DNA of 19,298 nt from Paracoccaceae bacterium (GTDB lineage Bacteria; Pseudomonadota; Alphaproteobacteria; Rhodobacterales; Rhodobacteraceae): NCBI GenBank assembly GCA_003447515.1, contig DLZA01000125.1, forward strand, positions 1 to 19,298. Reading direction: 5' to 3'. The first letter of the stretch is position 1, and every line of letters begins with the position of its first letter. The position numbers were made by a program, and so were the translations under genes. Below, one piece after another: positions 8,502-16,510 of the stretch. The notes beneath the pieces are model-generated. The model saw only the letters and a list, made by a program, of their open reading frames with translations, did not search any database and was not told the DNA's origin.

Positions 8502-8540
8502 GTGGCGCTTCTGTATCAATGACTAAACATCTGTTGTGTT

Positions 8541-8586
8541 GTGGTGCGGCCTGTATTTAAGGCCTGCCACGCACAGTACGCTTTTT
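8541..8586 (+). terminator. Probable terminator of the gcv operon
   Basis: A hairpin with the arms GTGG..GGCCT and AGGCC..CCAC (8541-8570) lies 39 bases after gcvP, and flanking TGTG/CACA bases may extend it. A run of five T residues follows at 8582-8586, about 11 bases after the arm, which is further than in a classic intrinsic terminator. The rest of the 220-base convergent gap to 8721 shows no gene. Confidence 0.5.
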
Positions 8587-8721
8587 CAAAATCTTGATTG
8601 CGTTTTATGCGCGGACATCGAGGGCCTTGCGCGCAATAGTACCTTTGTCACTGTAATTTTGAGTGACTAAGGGAAGTGGATAAGCACGTTTCAATTATTC
8701 GCAAATTGGGCCGGTGTATCA

Positions 8722-9729
8722 TTACATTTTAATAACCAGCTTTCCAAAATGTTTGGCACCTCGCATAGTGTGATAGGCTGATCGTGCGTCCTTAAAATCA
8801 AAAATTTGATCAATTACTGGTTTAAGTTTGTGGGTTTCAATTGCGCGGTTCATATCAGCAAACATAGCCCTTGATCCGACATAAACTCCTTTAACGGTAA
8901 CAGATTTTGCCATTATCGGTGTTGGGTTGGTCGCACCTGAAACGCCTGTCAAAACACCAATTAGACCTATAATACCGCCAACTCTCACGGCATTTACTGA
9001 CCGGTCAAATGTTCCAGGGCCACCCACTTCTACAACGCGATCAACGCCTGATCCGCCAGTGAGTTCCAAAACAATTGCGTCCCATTCAGGATTTGTTTGA
9101 TAGTTGATGATTTCACTGGCACCCAGCGCTTTCATCTTTTTCAATTTGTCGTCCGAAGATGAGGTGACGATTGTCTGTGCACCCATTATGGAACAAAATT
9201 GCTGGGCAAAAACAGAAACACCACCGGTTCCAAGTAGCAGCACAGTTTCCCCAGCTTTCACTGGCCGTGGAAGAGTGAGTGCATGCCACGCAGTTAGTGC
9301 TGCACACGGAAGGGTTGCGGCTTCCTCATCGGTTAGGCTGGTTGGTGTGGGGATAACACCGTGCTCTGGTAAAACGACCTCTTCTGCCAGGACGCCCTGT
9401 CGAGCGCCTCCCAACGCCGAAGCCATGACTGAAGCGCCAATTTCCCCAGCTGTCCACTCTTCAAAAAAGCAAGAGGTAACCCTATCCCCTTCTTTCAATT
9501 TAACTCCTTTACCTACGGCTGTTACTACACCAGCTCCATCAGAATTTGGTATAGTTGGAAACGGCAACTTGCGAGCACCCGCTCCCTCGATCGTAATCAA
9601 GTCTCGGTAATTGATAGAGTTCGCATTCATGCGTACCCGCACCTGTCCAGGACTCGGGATAGGTATTTCGCGCTCGTTTAGGTTCAGGGCATCTACGCCA
9701 TCACCAGAAATAATTTCCCAAGCTTGCAT
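8722..9729 (-). CDS. MDR-family NAD(P)-dependent dehydrogenase/reductase
   Basis: This 335-aa medium-chain dehydrogenase/reductase has a GroES-like N-terminal domain and a Rossmann domain with GTGGVS (167-172). SINYRDL (38-44) and PFPTIPNSDGAGVV are typical of a branch often annotated as zinc-type alcohol dehydrogenases. No Cys occupies the usual first catalytic-zinc ligand position (N-Y-R-D instead), so the protein is probably zinc-free and acts as a reductase of a carbonyl or enone. An ATG three codons upstream (9738) is also in frame, but AAAAGG (9739-9744) abuts it, whereas it lies 9 bases before the ATG at 9729; the latter is therefore the likely start. The NIPSNAP gene lies 57 bases upstream on the same strand, suggesting one transcript. 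The substrate is unknown. Confidence 0.85.
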   Translation of the reverse strand: MQAWEIISGDGVDALNLNEREIPIPSPGQVRVRMNANSINYRDLITIEGAGARKLPFPTIPNSDGAGVVTAVGKGVKLKEGDRVTSCFFEEWTAGEIGASVMASALGGARQGVLAEEVVLPEHGVIPTPTSLTDEEAATLPCAALTAWHALTLPRPVKAGETVLLLGTGGVSVFAQQFCSIMGAQTIVTSSSDDKLKKMKALGASEIINYQTNPEWDAIVLELTGGSGVDRVVEVGGPGTFDRSVNAVRVGGIIGLIGVLTGVSGATNPTPIMAKSVTVKGVYVGSRAMFADMNRAIETHKLKPVIDQIFDFKDARSAYHTMRGAKHFGKLVIKM

Positions 9730-9786
9730 TGTAATCATCCTTTTGAAATACCAATATAAATCGCTCTAAATCTAACACGCTTAAGA

Positions 9787-10110
9787 TCAGGGGTGAGGCC
9801 CCCACGGAGCAGCCTGTAACAACTGGTTTTTCTGGCTCATAATCAAAGGTCTGATTTTGCCTGCGAAGACCATGAAGTCTTCATTTTTGAAGAGACCGCT
9901 CCAGAAGTTTCTGCGATCAGCATCATCATCAAATTTCCACAAATGCACGAGCTGGTGTAATTCACCAGTATCTGAGGTGAAATATCCAACTAGCTTGGCA
10001 TCAAAGCCGCCCTTTTCCAGTGCAGGCCAGCCAAAGTCCCGATAAATCCGGATGACCTCGGTCATTTGGCCAACATAAATTTGATATGTTCGCAGTTCAA
10101 AAATTGCCAT
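9787..10110 (-). CDS. NIPSNAP-domain protein
   Basis: This 107-aa single-domain protein has a dimeric alpha+beta-barrel (ferredoxin-like) fold of the NIPSNAP family. Recognition rests on the start FELRTYQIYVGQMTEVIRIY, on GYFTSDTGELHQLVHLWKFD (43-62, the second strand pair), and on the C-terminal ...NQLLQAAPWGPHP. Bacterial members are small cytoplasmic proteins usually found beside catabolic genes; their chemistry is not settled. A Shine-Dalgarno sequence (AGGAAA) lies just before the start. It is the upstream partner of the MDR dehydrogenase and is divergent from the hyuA operon across a 0.5-kb gap, so a link to that pathway is possible but unproven. Confidence 0.85.
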   Translation of the reverse strand: MAIFELRTYQIYVGQMTEVIRIYRDFGWPALEKGGFDAKLVGYFTSDTGELHQLVHLWKFDDDADRRNFWSGLFKNEDFMVFAGKIRPLIMSQKNQLLQAAPWGPHP

Positions 10111-10611
10111 TTTGATTTCCTGTATGAGCCAGTGTCAATTTGTTGTACTTTTGACTGCCTTGTAAATCTTATTGCATCGATTTTGTATAGTTTAAGAAGT
10201 TTTTTCTCTTATTACGTTGGGAAACAAAACGCATTAGCTGTTTTAATTTTGATCTCAACTCAGGAAACTTAAATTGTGGTCAGGTAACAACTGGTTGGTG
10301 TTGGAAATTCAAACCTATCAGGTTCTGTGAGGACTTGCTGTTTCAATTTGAGGTTTTGGATTCACCCTGTGTTTTGGATGGTTTGCATCCTTTGGTATCT
10401 TAGCCATAATTGAAAAACCTTTGCGTCGACCAGCATATGTTGATCCGTTGCGACATGGCAATAAAGCCTGGACGTTTTGTGATATTTCCAAAGGTTTAAT
10501 GCTCTTTGGATTTGTGTGTAGTTCCGAATAATTTATGCTGCAGAAAACAATTGATTTGCAGATTGGCAGCTTGCTGGTCAAAATAGAACATTCTAAATGA
10601 AGGTGGTTGTT
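10111..10611. other. Divergent intergenic region between the NIPSNAP gene and hyuA
   Basis: About 500 A/T-rich bases contain no convincing gene. A weak promoter-like pair for hyuA is TTGTGT (10512-10517) and TATGCT (10534-10539) with a 16-base spacer. TTGTTGTACTT at 10140-10150 matches the FadR/GntR-type half-site pattern TNGTNNNACNA at all but the last base. A 59-codon open frame without a start (10352-10528) is discussed under findings. The long gap suggests that both divergent units are regulated here, by a regulator encoded elsewhere. Confidence 0.4.
10600..10606 (+). promoter_or_regulatory. Ribosome binding site that decides the hyuA start
   Basis: AAGGTGG lies 5 bases before the ATG at 10612. 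The alternative in-frame ATG at 10597 lies upstream of this site and has no Shine-Dalgarno sequence of its own. Confidence 0.65.
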
Positions 10612-12696
10612 ATGGAAGCGCAATCTGTTCGATTGGGTGTGGATATCGGTGGTACATTTACGGATGTGGTGCTTGAGCGAGGTGGCGAGAGCTATTCCAC
10701 CAAGGTTTTGACAACGTATATTGCACCTGAAAATGCCATAATAGACGGAATGCAGCAGGTCTGCACCAAGGCTGGAGTCATGCCCTCAGAGATTAGACAG
10801 ATCATTCATGGGACAACCTTGGCTACTAACGCATTGATTGAACGGCGTGGGGCAAAAACAGCATTGATCACAACTAATGGGTTTCGTGACGTGATTGAGA
10901 TGCGCACCGAGAGCCGATTTGAACAGTACGATCTCAATCTTATACTCCCAGAGCCGCTGTTGCCGCGTCAGATGCGCTATACCATTAAAGAGCGGGTTGA
11001 TGCGACCGGAAATGTATTGATTCCGCTTGTTCGCGCTGAGGTGGAAGCCGTTGTGGAGCGTGTGGCCGCGGCGGGATACGAAAGTGTCGCCGTTGGACTT
11101 ATTCATTCGTATTTAAATGATGCGCATGAGCGTATGGTGGCTGAGGTTGTTGCGGAAAAAATGCCGAATGCGATGATTTCGATTTCATCAGAGGTTTCGC
11201 CGCAGATGCGCGAATACGAGCGATTCAACACTGTAGTTGCAAACGCTTATATCAAACCATTAATGAAATCCTATCTTGGACGTTTAGAAGGGCGGCTGCG
11301 GGATGAGGATGTTGATTGCAACGTTTTCTTAATGCATTCTGGTGGTGGGATTATTTCCCTTGAAAGCGCTGCGGATTTTCCTGTGCGTTTGGTCGAATCT
11401 GGTCCAGCGGGCGGTGCAGTTTTTGCAGCAAACATTGCGGCACGTTATGGACTGGGTAAAGTCCTGTCCTTCGATATGGGTGGGACCACTGCGAAAATTT
11501 GTTTGATTAAAAACCAAACGCCAAAAACGAGCCGTGTTTTTGAGGTTGCGCGAACCTATCGGTTTAAGAAGGGATCTGGGATGCCGATATCAATTCCTGT
11601 GATTGATATGGTTGAGATTGGTGCAGGTGGCGGTTCGCTTGCTCATGTAGATGCGATGCGGCAAATTCGTGTTGGCCCGGAAAGTGCGGGTTCTGAACCA
11701 GGGCCAGCGTGTTATGGGTGTGGTGGGGATAAGCCTGCAGTGACGGATGCAGATTTGGTGTTGGGTAAGCTGGATGCTGATAATTTTGCGGGTGGGTCGA
11801 TCCAACTCCATAAGGATCAATCTGTAGCAGCTTTGGAAACGGTTTTGGGTAAAACACTTGATATGGATGCGCGAACGGTGGCGTTTGGGGTGGCGGAAGT
11901 TGTAGACGAAAACATGGCCAATGCAGCGCGAGTACATGCGGTAGAAAACGGTGAGGACCTTTCTCAATACACTATGATTGCTTTCGGTGGAGCAGCTCCG
12001 TTGCACGCAGGTCGGTTGTGCGAGAAGTTGGGTGTGAAGCGAATGCTGGTTCCTCCGGGAGCGGGTGTTGGATCTGCGATTGGTTTCCTGCGCGCACCAT
12101 TTTCGTTTGAAGCAAACCGATCGGATTACATGAAACTCTCGGAGTTTGATGCGCCACGCATTCAGATTTTGTTAGCAGCATTGCAGGAAGAAGCGACAGG
12201 ATTCGTGCGCAGCTGCGATGCTGTGGCAGAAATCCTGTCTGAGTTCAAAGTTTATATGCGCTACTCAGGCCAAGGTTGGGAAATCCCAGTTGTGCTGACC
12301 CGAGACCAAGCGTTAAACCCTGATGCAGCTACGTTTGAACGTTTATTTGAAGAGGATTATGCGAAGTTGTTTGGGCGTACGGTTCAAGGACTCAATATCG
12401 AGATTACGGTTTGGTCTGTGAACGCAACTACACCACCTGAAACAGTTGATAAAGTTGCTCAGCATGTTGGGGGCACGACTGCTCGGATGAACGGGAATGG
12501 GTTGTTCTTTGATCCAGCTCTGGATCAATTTGTAAGTTGTTCCAGGTACGATCGTTCAAAATTGGAAGTTGGAAATTTCATTGAAGGACCTGGCGTGGTG
12601 TTTGAAGACGAAACAACGATTATTATTCCAAGTAGCCGGAATGCGATCCGTCAGCCTGACGGATGCATTGATATAATGTTGAAAGTGAAGGGCTGA
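10612..12696 (+). CDS. Hydantoinase/oxoprolinase family protein, A subunit (HyuA-like)
   Basis: This 694-aa protein is the ATP-binding subunit of the hydantoinase A/5-oxoprolinase family. Members use ATP to phosphorylate a lactam, hydantoin or carbonyl substrate, which the partner subunit then opens or carboxylates. Visible signatures are LGVDIGGTFTDVVL (8-21, first phosphate-binding loop), IHGTTLATNALIERRGAKTA, ESGPAGGAVFAA (GPAGG from 264), SFDMGGTTAKICLI (DMGGTTAK from 288) and GAGGGSLAHVD. The C-terminal IAFGGAAPLHAGRLCEKLG is also typical. The length matches bacterial HyuA. The start at 10612 fits the ribosome binding site. The B subunit follows 3 bases after the stop. Acetone or acetophenone carboxylases are related, but their extra subunits are missing here. 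The actual substrate is unknown. Confidence 0.9.
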   Translation: MEAQSVRLGVDIGGTFTDVVLERGGESYSTKVLTTYIAPENAIIDGMQQVCTKAGVMPSEIRQIIHGTTLATNALIERRGAKTALITTNGFRDVIEMRTESRFEQYDLNLILPEPLLPRQMRYTIKERVDATGNVLIPLVRAEVEAVVERVAAAGYESVAVGLIHSYLNDAHERMVAEVVAEKMPNAMISISSEVSPQMREYERFNTVVANAYIKPLMKSYLGRLEGRLRDEDVDCNVFLMHSGGGIISLESAADFPVRLVESGPAGGAVFAANIAARYGLGKVLSFDMGGTTAKICLIKNQTPKTSRVFEVARTYRFKKGSGMPISIPVIDMVEIGAGGGSLAHVDAMRQIRVGPESAGSEPGPACYGCGGDKPAVTDADLVLGKLDADNFAGGSIQLHKDQSVAALETVLGKTLDMDARTVAFGVAEVVDENMANAARVHAVENGEDLSQYTMIAFGGAAPLHAGRLCEKLGVKRMLVPPGAGVGSAIGFLRAPFSFEANRSDYMKLSEFDAPRIQILLAALQEEATGFVRSCDAVAEILSEFKVYMRYSGQGWEIPVVLTRDQALNPDAATFERLFEEDYAKLFGRTVQGLNIEITVWSVNATTPPETVDKVAQHVGGTTARMNGNGLFFDPALDQFVSCSRYDRSKLEVGNFIEGPGVVFEDETTIIIPSSRNAIRQPDGCIDIMLKVKG

Positions 12697-12699
12697 CCC

Positions 12700-14406
12700 A
12701 TGACATATCCATCTGCTGTTGCGTATCAAGTGATGTGGAACCGCCTGATTTCTGTGGTTGAAGAACAAGCGCAAGCGCTGGTGCGGACTGCTTTTTCCAC
12801 CAGTGTGCGTGAAGCAGGTGATTTGTCAGCGGGCGTTTACGACGTGCATGGCACGATGCTAGCACAGGCGGTAACCGGGACACCTGGCCACGTCAATGCG
12901 ATGGCTGATGCAGTAGGGCATTTCATACGTCGCATAGGAAAAAAGAATATTTTGGAAGGCGATGTTTATATAACCAATGATCCGTGGGAAGGTACGGGTC
13001 ATTTGCACGATATCACCATGGTGACACCGTCTTTTCATGAGAACGCATTGGTTGGATTTTTCGCTTGTACGGCCCATATCGTTGACATCGGGGGGCGAGG
13101 TTTTGGGGCTGATGCTCATAGTGTATACGAAGAGGGATTATATATCCCAATCATGAAGTTTGCGGCAGAAGGCAAAGTGGATGAGACCCTTGTGCGCATC
13201 ATTCGAGGCAACGTGCGCGACCCTAACCAACTAGTTGGAGATATCTATGCGCTGACAACTTGTAACGAGATTGGTCATCGTCGTTTGATCGACATGATGG
13301 TTGAGTTTGATTTGAAAAATCTTGATGGGATTGCAGCGTTCATTCTCGACAACTCACGCCGAGCTACGCTGGAGCGGATTGCAACACTGCCTCATACTTC
13401 GGCGGATGGGGAAATGACAGTGGATGGGTTTGATAAACCCATCACACTGAGGGTTAAGGTCACAGTGTACAAGGATCGGATTGTGTCTGATTTTACGGGT
13501 ACATCGGGTGTTGATAGAAAAGGGATCAATTGTCCTCTAGTTTATGCCAAAGCTTATGCCTGCTATGCGTTAAAAGTAGCGATTGCGCCTGAAATTCCAA
13601 ACAATGCCGCTAGCCTTGCTCCGTTTGAGATTATTGCGCCAGAGGGAACGATTGTGAATGCAGTGCATCCTGCTCCAGTGGCGCTACGCCATATTGTTGG
13701 GCATTTCGTACCTGATACGGTGTATGATGCGTTTGATAAAATTGTACCAGGTTTGGTTCCGGCTGAAGGTGCGGGGTGTTTGTGCAATTTTCAAGTGTCA
13801 CTGCGCTCGCGAACAGATGTGCCAGTCCCTACCGATACCTTGCGATCCGAAGTTCTTACCTTCAACTCGGGCGGTTCGGGTGCGAGACCAGAGTTTGATG
13901 GATTGAATGCAACAGCATTTCCGTCGGGTGTGATGACAATGCCTGTTGAGGCGACAGAACATGTGGGTCCGGTAATCATTTGGCGTAAAGAATTGCGCCC
14001 TGACAGTGGTGGTGCTGGGCAGTACCGCGGTGGGCTTGGTCAATATATGGAAGTTGGTGCAAGAACAGGATATGAGTTTGATATTCAGGCCATGTTTGAT
14101 CGTATTGATCATCCAGCACGTGGCCGAAGGGGGGGCAGTGAAGGTGCAGCAACCACGATCATGCGCGATGACGGCGTACCGATGAAAGGTAAAGGCAAAC
14201 AGTTTGTGCCGCATGGATGCAAGGTGATGATGGCATTTCCCGGGGGTGCAGGATACGGCTCAGTCTCGGACCGTGATCTTACATTGGTGAAACGCGACCT
14301 AGCACGCGGATATATTTCAGAACGCACTGCTGCTAAAGATTATGGCCTGACTACGGCTGACATTGCAAAAGTGCGGGCAGCGATCGCAACAGGAGAGCAC
14401 ATCTGA
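12700..14406 (+). CDS. Hydantoinase/oxoprolinase family protein, B subunit (HyuB-like)
   Basis: This 568-aa partner of the A subunit carries the hydrolytic (ring-opening) site in this family. Typical segments are TAFSTSVREAGDLSAGVYD, the metal-binding NDPWEGTGHLHDI (93-105), FFACTAHIVDIGGRGFG, INCPLVYAKAYACYALK and the glycine-rich SGGAGQYRGGLGQ. The length is normal for bacterial HyuB (about 560-600). The gene starts 3 bases after hyuA behind AAGGG and ends overlapping the next gene by one base (TGATG), so the subunits are surely co-translated. The pair could act on hydantoins, 5-oxoproline, other lactams or a carbonyl compound; the sequence alone does not decide. Confidence 0.9.
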   Translation: MTYPSAVAYQVMWNRLISVVEEQAQALVRTAFSTSVREAGDLSAGVYDVHGTMLAQAVTGTPGHVNAMADAVGHFIRRIGKKNILEGDVYITNDPWEGTGHLHDITMVTPSFHENALVGFFACTAHIVDIGGRGFGADAHSVYEEGLYIPIMKFAAEGKVDETLVRIIRGNVRDPNQLVGDIYALTTCNEIGHRRLIDMMVEFDLKNLDGIAAFILDNSRRATLERIATLPHTSADGEMTVDGFDKPITLRVKVTVYKDRIVSDFTGTSGVDRKGINCPLVYAKAYACYALKVAIAPEIPNNAASLAPFEIIAPEGTIVNAVHPAPVALRHIVGHFVPDTVYDAFDKIVPGLVPAEGAGCLCNFQVSLRSRTDVPVPTDTLRSEVLTFNSGGSGARPEFDGLNATAFPSGVMTMPVEATEHVGPVIIWRKELRPDSGGAGQYRGGLGQYMEVGARTGYEFDIQAMFDRIDHPARGRRGGSEGAATTIMRDDGVPMKGKGKQFVPHGCKVMMAFPGGAGYGSVSDRDLTLVKRDLARGYISERTAAKDYGLTTADIAKVRAAIATGEHI

Positions 14407-15182
14407 TGGATCTAGAACACAATCCATTTGAGGCTGCACTGAAAGTGGGTGAGAAACAGCTCGGGTTATGGATCGGTCTATGTAGTGGATTTGGTGCAGA
14501 GGTTACTGCCCCGTCCGGATTTGATTGGGCACTGATAGATATGGAGCATTCGCCAAATGATTTTCATTCGGTTTTGGCCCAATTGCAGGTTTTTGCGTCC
14601 TACGAAACAACTGCTATTGTACGGCCTGATTGGAACGATACCGTGGCAGTGAAGCGGCTACTAGATTTGGGTGCGCAAGGCTTGCTGTTTCCAATGATTC
14701 AAAGCGTTGATGAAGCGGAACAGGCGGTTGCATCTACGCGTTACCCACCTCGAGGTGTGCGGGGTGTGTCGGGCAATACGCGGGCTAATAAGTTTGGGCG
14801 AGTGACTGACTATGCTGCGAGTGTTGATGGAGAAACTACCGTCCTGGTGCAATTAGAAACGACCGCAGCAATCGCGCAGGCCGAGGCTATTGGTATGGTA
14901 GATGGTGTGTCTGGCGTATTTTTTGGCCCTGCCGATATTGCTGCGGATATGGGATTGGTTGGCCAGCCAATGAATGTGGCGGTTTGGGATGTTATAAAAC
15001 CAGCGGCTCAGGCGCTAATCGCTAAAGGTGTGCCTGTGGGCACGTTGGTGATGGACCCTAATTTTGCTGCGGGTTTGCTGAACGATGGATTTAATTTTGT
15101 GGCCTGTGGGTCGGATACGGGATTACTTGCCAAGGCGTCTGATGCCCTATTGGAAACGGTTAAAGGGAAGATAAAGGAATAA
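14406..15182 (+). CDS. HpcH/HpaI-family class II aldolase
   Basis: This 258-aa metal-dependent pyruvate aldolase family member would cleave a 4-hydroxy-2-oxo acid to pyruvate (or an oxo-acid analogue) and an aldehyde. The conserved residues fall in place: H48 in DMEHSPND, R73 in IVRPDWND, and metal ligands E151 (QLETTAAI) and D177 (FGPADIAADMG), together with RYPPRGVRG (112-120). E. coli relatives are HpcH (4-hydroxy-2-oxoheptanedioate) and GarL (2-dehydro-3-deoxyglucarate), both close in length. The start overlaps the hyuB stop, with AGGAGA upstream. Its place between hyuAB and a uronate-dehydrogenase-like gene suggests that the operon's substrate is converted to a hydroxy-oxo acid and split. 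Specificity is unknown. Confidence 0.88.
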   Translation: MDLEHNPFEAALKVGEKQLGLWIGLCSGFGAEVTAPSGFDWALIDMEHSPNDFHSVLAQLQVFASYETTAIVRPDWNDTVAVKRLLDLGAQGLLFPMIQSVDEAEQAVASTRYPPRGVRGVSGNTRANKFGRVTDYAASVDGETTVLVQLETTAAIAQAEAIGMVDGVSGVFFGPADIAADMGLVGQPMNVAVWDVIKPAAQALIAKGVPVGTLVMDPNFAAGLLNDGFNFVACGSDTGLLAKASDALLETVKGKIKE

Positions 15183-15186
15183 AACC

Positions 15187-16026
15187 ATGAAGAAAATTGT
15201 ACTTACTGGGGCCGCTGGAAGACTGGGATCGTACTTGCGTGAGCCGCTAAGCAAGATGTGCAACGAATTGGTTTCCACAGACATCAAAGAAGACATTGGA
15301 AAGATCTATGCGGGTGAGACCTACATGCAAGGCGATCTTGCCAGTATGGATGATATGATGCGCATCATTGAAGGTGCTGAAATGGTCGTTCACATGGGTG
15401 CGTTTGTAGATGAGGGCCCCTTCGAGCAGCTCCTTGGGCCGAATTTTGTTGGGTCTTATAACGTTTGGGAGGCCGGTTTCAAACATGGGGTGCGTCGTGT
15501 GGTTTACGCGTCATCTATCCATGCGGTTGGGATGTATCCCAAGAATGAATTCATTGGGACAGAAGTACCACATCGCCCTGATACGTTCTATGGGCTGGCC
15601 AAGTGCTTTACGGAGGATTTGGGACGTATGTATTGGGAAAAGCGTGGAATGGAGAGTGTGCACATGCGCATCCTGTCTTGTGCGCAACCCAACAATGCAC
15701 GAGCCCTTGGATCTTATTTGTCTTATGATGACCTTATCCAACTTGTAACGCGTTGTATTGATACACCTGTCACTGGCTTTTCGATCATTTATGGCGTGTC
15801 TAACAATGACCGTGCGCCTGTGGATAATGCGAATGCGGCCTTCCTAGGATATCGCCCGAAAGACAATGCCGAAGATGTTGCTGCAGAAGTTTTGGCAAAT
15901 GAGCCACCGATGGATCCAAAAGATCTGGGCCATATGTGCCATGGTGGGCCGTTTGCTTCAGTTGATTTGGGTAAAAGTGGGCTCGCGGGTATGAATGTTA
16001 TTCAGGATGCCAAAGAAACAGACTGA
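15187..16026 (+). CDS. Uronate-dehydrogenase-like NAD(P)-dependent oxidoreductase (extended SDR)
   Basis: This 279-aa protein belongs to the NAD-dependent epimerase/dehydratase (extended short-chain) family and most resembles uronate dehydrogenase, which oxidises glucuronate or galacturonate to the aldarolactone. Seen are the Rossmann loop TGAAGRLG (7-14), YASSIHAVGMYP with the catalytic Ser near 110, YGLAK with Y135 and K139, and FLGYRPKDNAED (227-238), a stretch shared with known uronate dehydrogenases. FVDEGPFEQLL and LARMYF-like GRMYW also fit. AAAGGA precedes the start 4 bases after the aldolase gene, making it the last gene of the hyuAB operon. The call by recalled similarity is good for the subfamily; the true substrate in this operon may differ. 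Confidence 0.8.
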   Translation: MKKIVLTGAAGRLGSYLREPLSKMCNELVSTDIKEDIGKIYAGETYMQGDLASMDDMMRIIEGAEMVVHMGAFVDEGPFEQLLGPNFVGSYNVWEAGFKHGVRRVVYASSIHAVGMYPKNEFIGTEVPHRPDTFYGLAKCFTEDLGRMYWEKRGMESVHMRILSCAQPNNARALGSYLSYDDLIQLVTRCIDTPVTGFSIIYGVSNNDRAPVDNANAAFLGYRPKDNAEDVAAEVLANEPPMDPKDLGHMCHGGPFASVDLGKSGLAGMNVIQDAKETD

Positions 16027-16048
16027 TTATTGAGAAAAGGGTGTCGAT

Positions 16049-16447
16049 TTAGTCGACCTCTTCGATCGGGCCACCCATTTTTTGCCAAGCGCCAAAGCCA
16101 CCCTCAATGTGGGCAACAGGTTTGAGACCCATGTCTTGTGCGAGTTTGGCAGACAAGGCGGAGCGCCACGCGCTGGCGCAATAAAACACGTATGTTTTGT
16201 CCTGGTTGAATAAATCCTTGTGATAGGGGCTGTCTGGATCAATCCAAAATTCTAGCATGCCTCTTGGGCAAGAAAATGCACCTGGAATTTTTCCGCTGCG
16301 CGTGATTTCCCGAGGGTCGCGCAGGTCAACGATTACATGGTCATCGCTACCCACAAAGGCAAAAGCTTCCTGCGTAGGTATGCTTGTGACTTCTGCATTT
16401 GCTGACGCGATCATGTCTTTCACGTGGTTTGTGATATTCTGTGGCAT
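16049..16447 (-). CDS. Single-domain rhodanese-like protein
   Basis: This 132-aa sulfurtransferase-type domain has the hallmark segments VIVDLRDPREITRSGKIPGA (38-57) and the active-site loop CASAWRS (90-96), with catalytic C90 in YVFYCASAWRS, followed by HIEGGFGAW. A good Shine-Dalgarno sequence (AAGGAG) precedes the start. It would carry a persulfide on C90 and pass sulfur to an unknown acceptor in the cytoplasm. It lies 64 bases downstream of the EamA transporter gene on the same strand and may share its transcript. It converges with the uronate-dehydrogenase-like gene, with 22 bases between the stops. Confidence 0.9.
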   Translation of the reverse strand: MPQNITNHVKDMIASANAEVTSIPTQEAFAFVGSDDHVIVDLRDPREITRSGKIPGAFSCPRGMLEFWIDPDSPYHKDLFNQDKTYVFYCASAWRSALSAKLAQDMGLKPVAHIEGGFGAWQKMGGPIEEVD

Positions 16448-16510
16448 GGTGATCTCCTTTTTGAAGTATAAGGCATTTCATTGATGCGGTTCGCAACCCA
16501 TGCTTTGATC

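Noticed and set aside
9104..9610. 168-codon plus-strand open frame antisense to the MDR dehydrogenase
   Set aside because: It lies wholly within the well-supported minus-strand gene, has low-complexity Ala/Ser/Pro-rich composition typical of a shadow frame, and has no ribosome binding site.
10318..10623. 101-codon minus-strand open frame upstream of hyuA
   Set aside because: It overlaps the hyuA start and ribosome binding site, has no Shine-Dalgarno sequence, and resembles no family I recognise.
10612..14406. Acetone or acetophenone carboxylase instead of hydantoinase/oxoprolinase
   Set aside because: The family is shared, but the additional small or extra subunits of those carboxylases are not encoded here, and the B subunit (568 aa) is clearly shorter than acetone carboxylase alpha.
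16027..16060. Bidirectional terminator between the converging uronate-dehydrogenase-like and rhodanese genes
   Set aside because: GTCGA-TTTAG-TCGAC forms only a 5-bp stem and lies partly inside the rhodanese coding end, with no T-run on either side.
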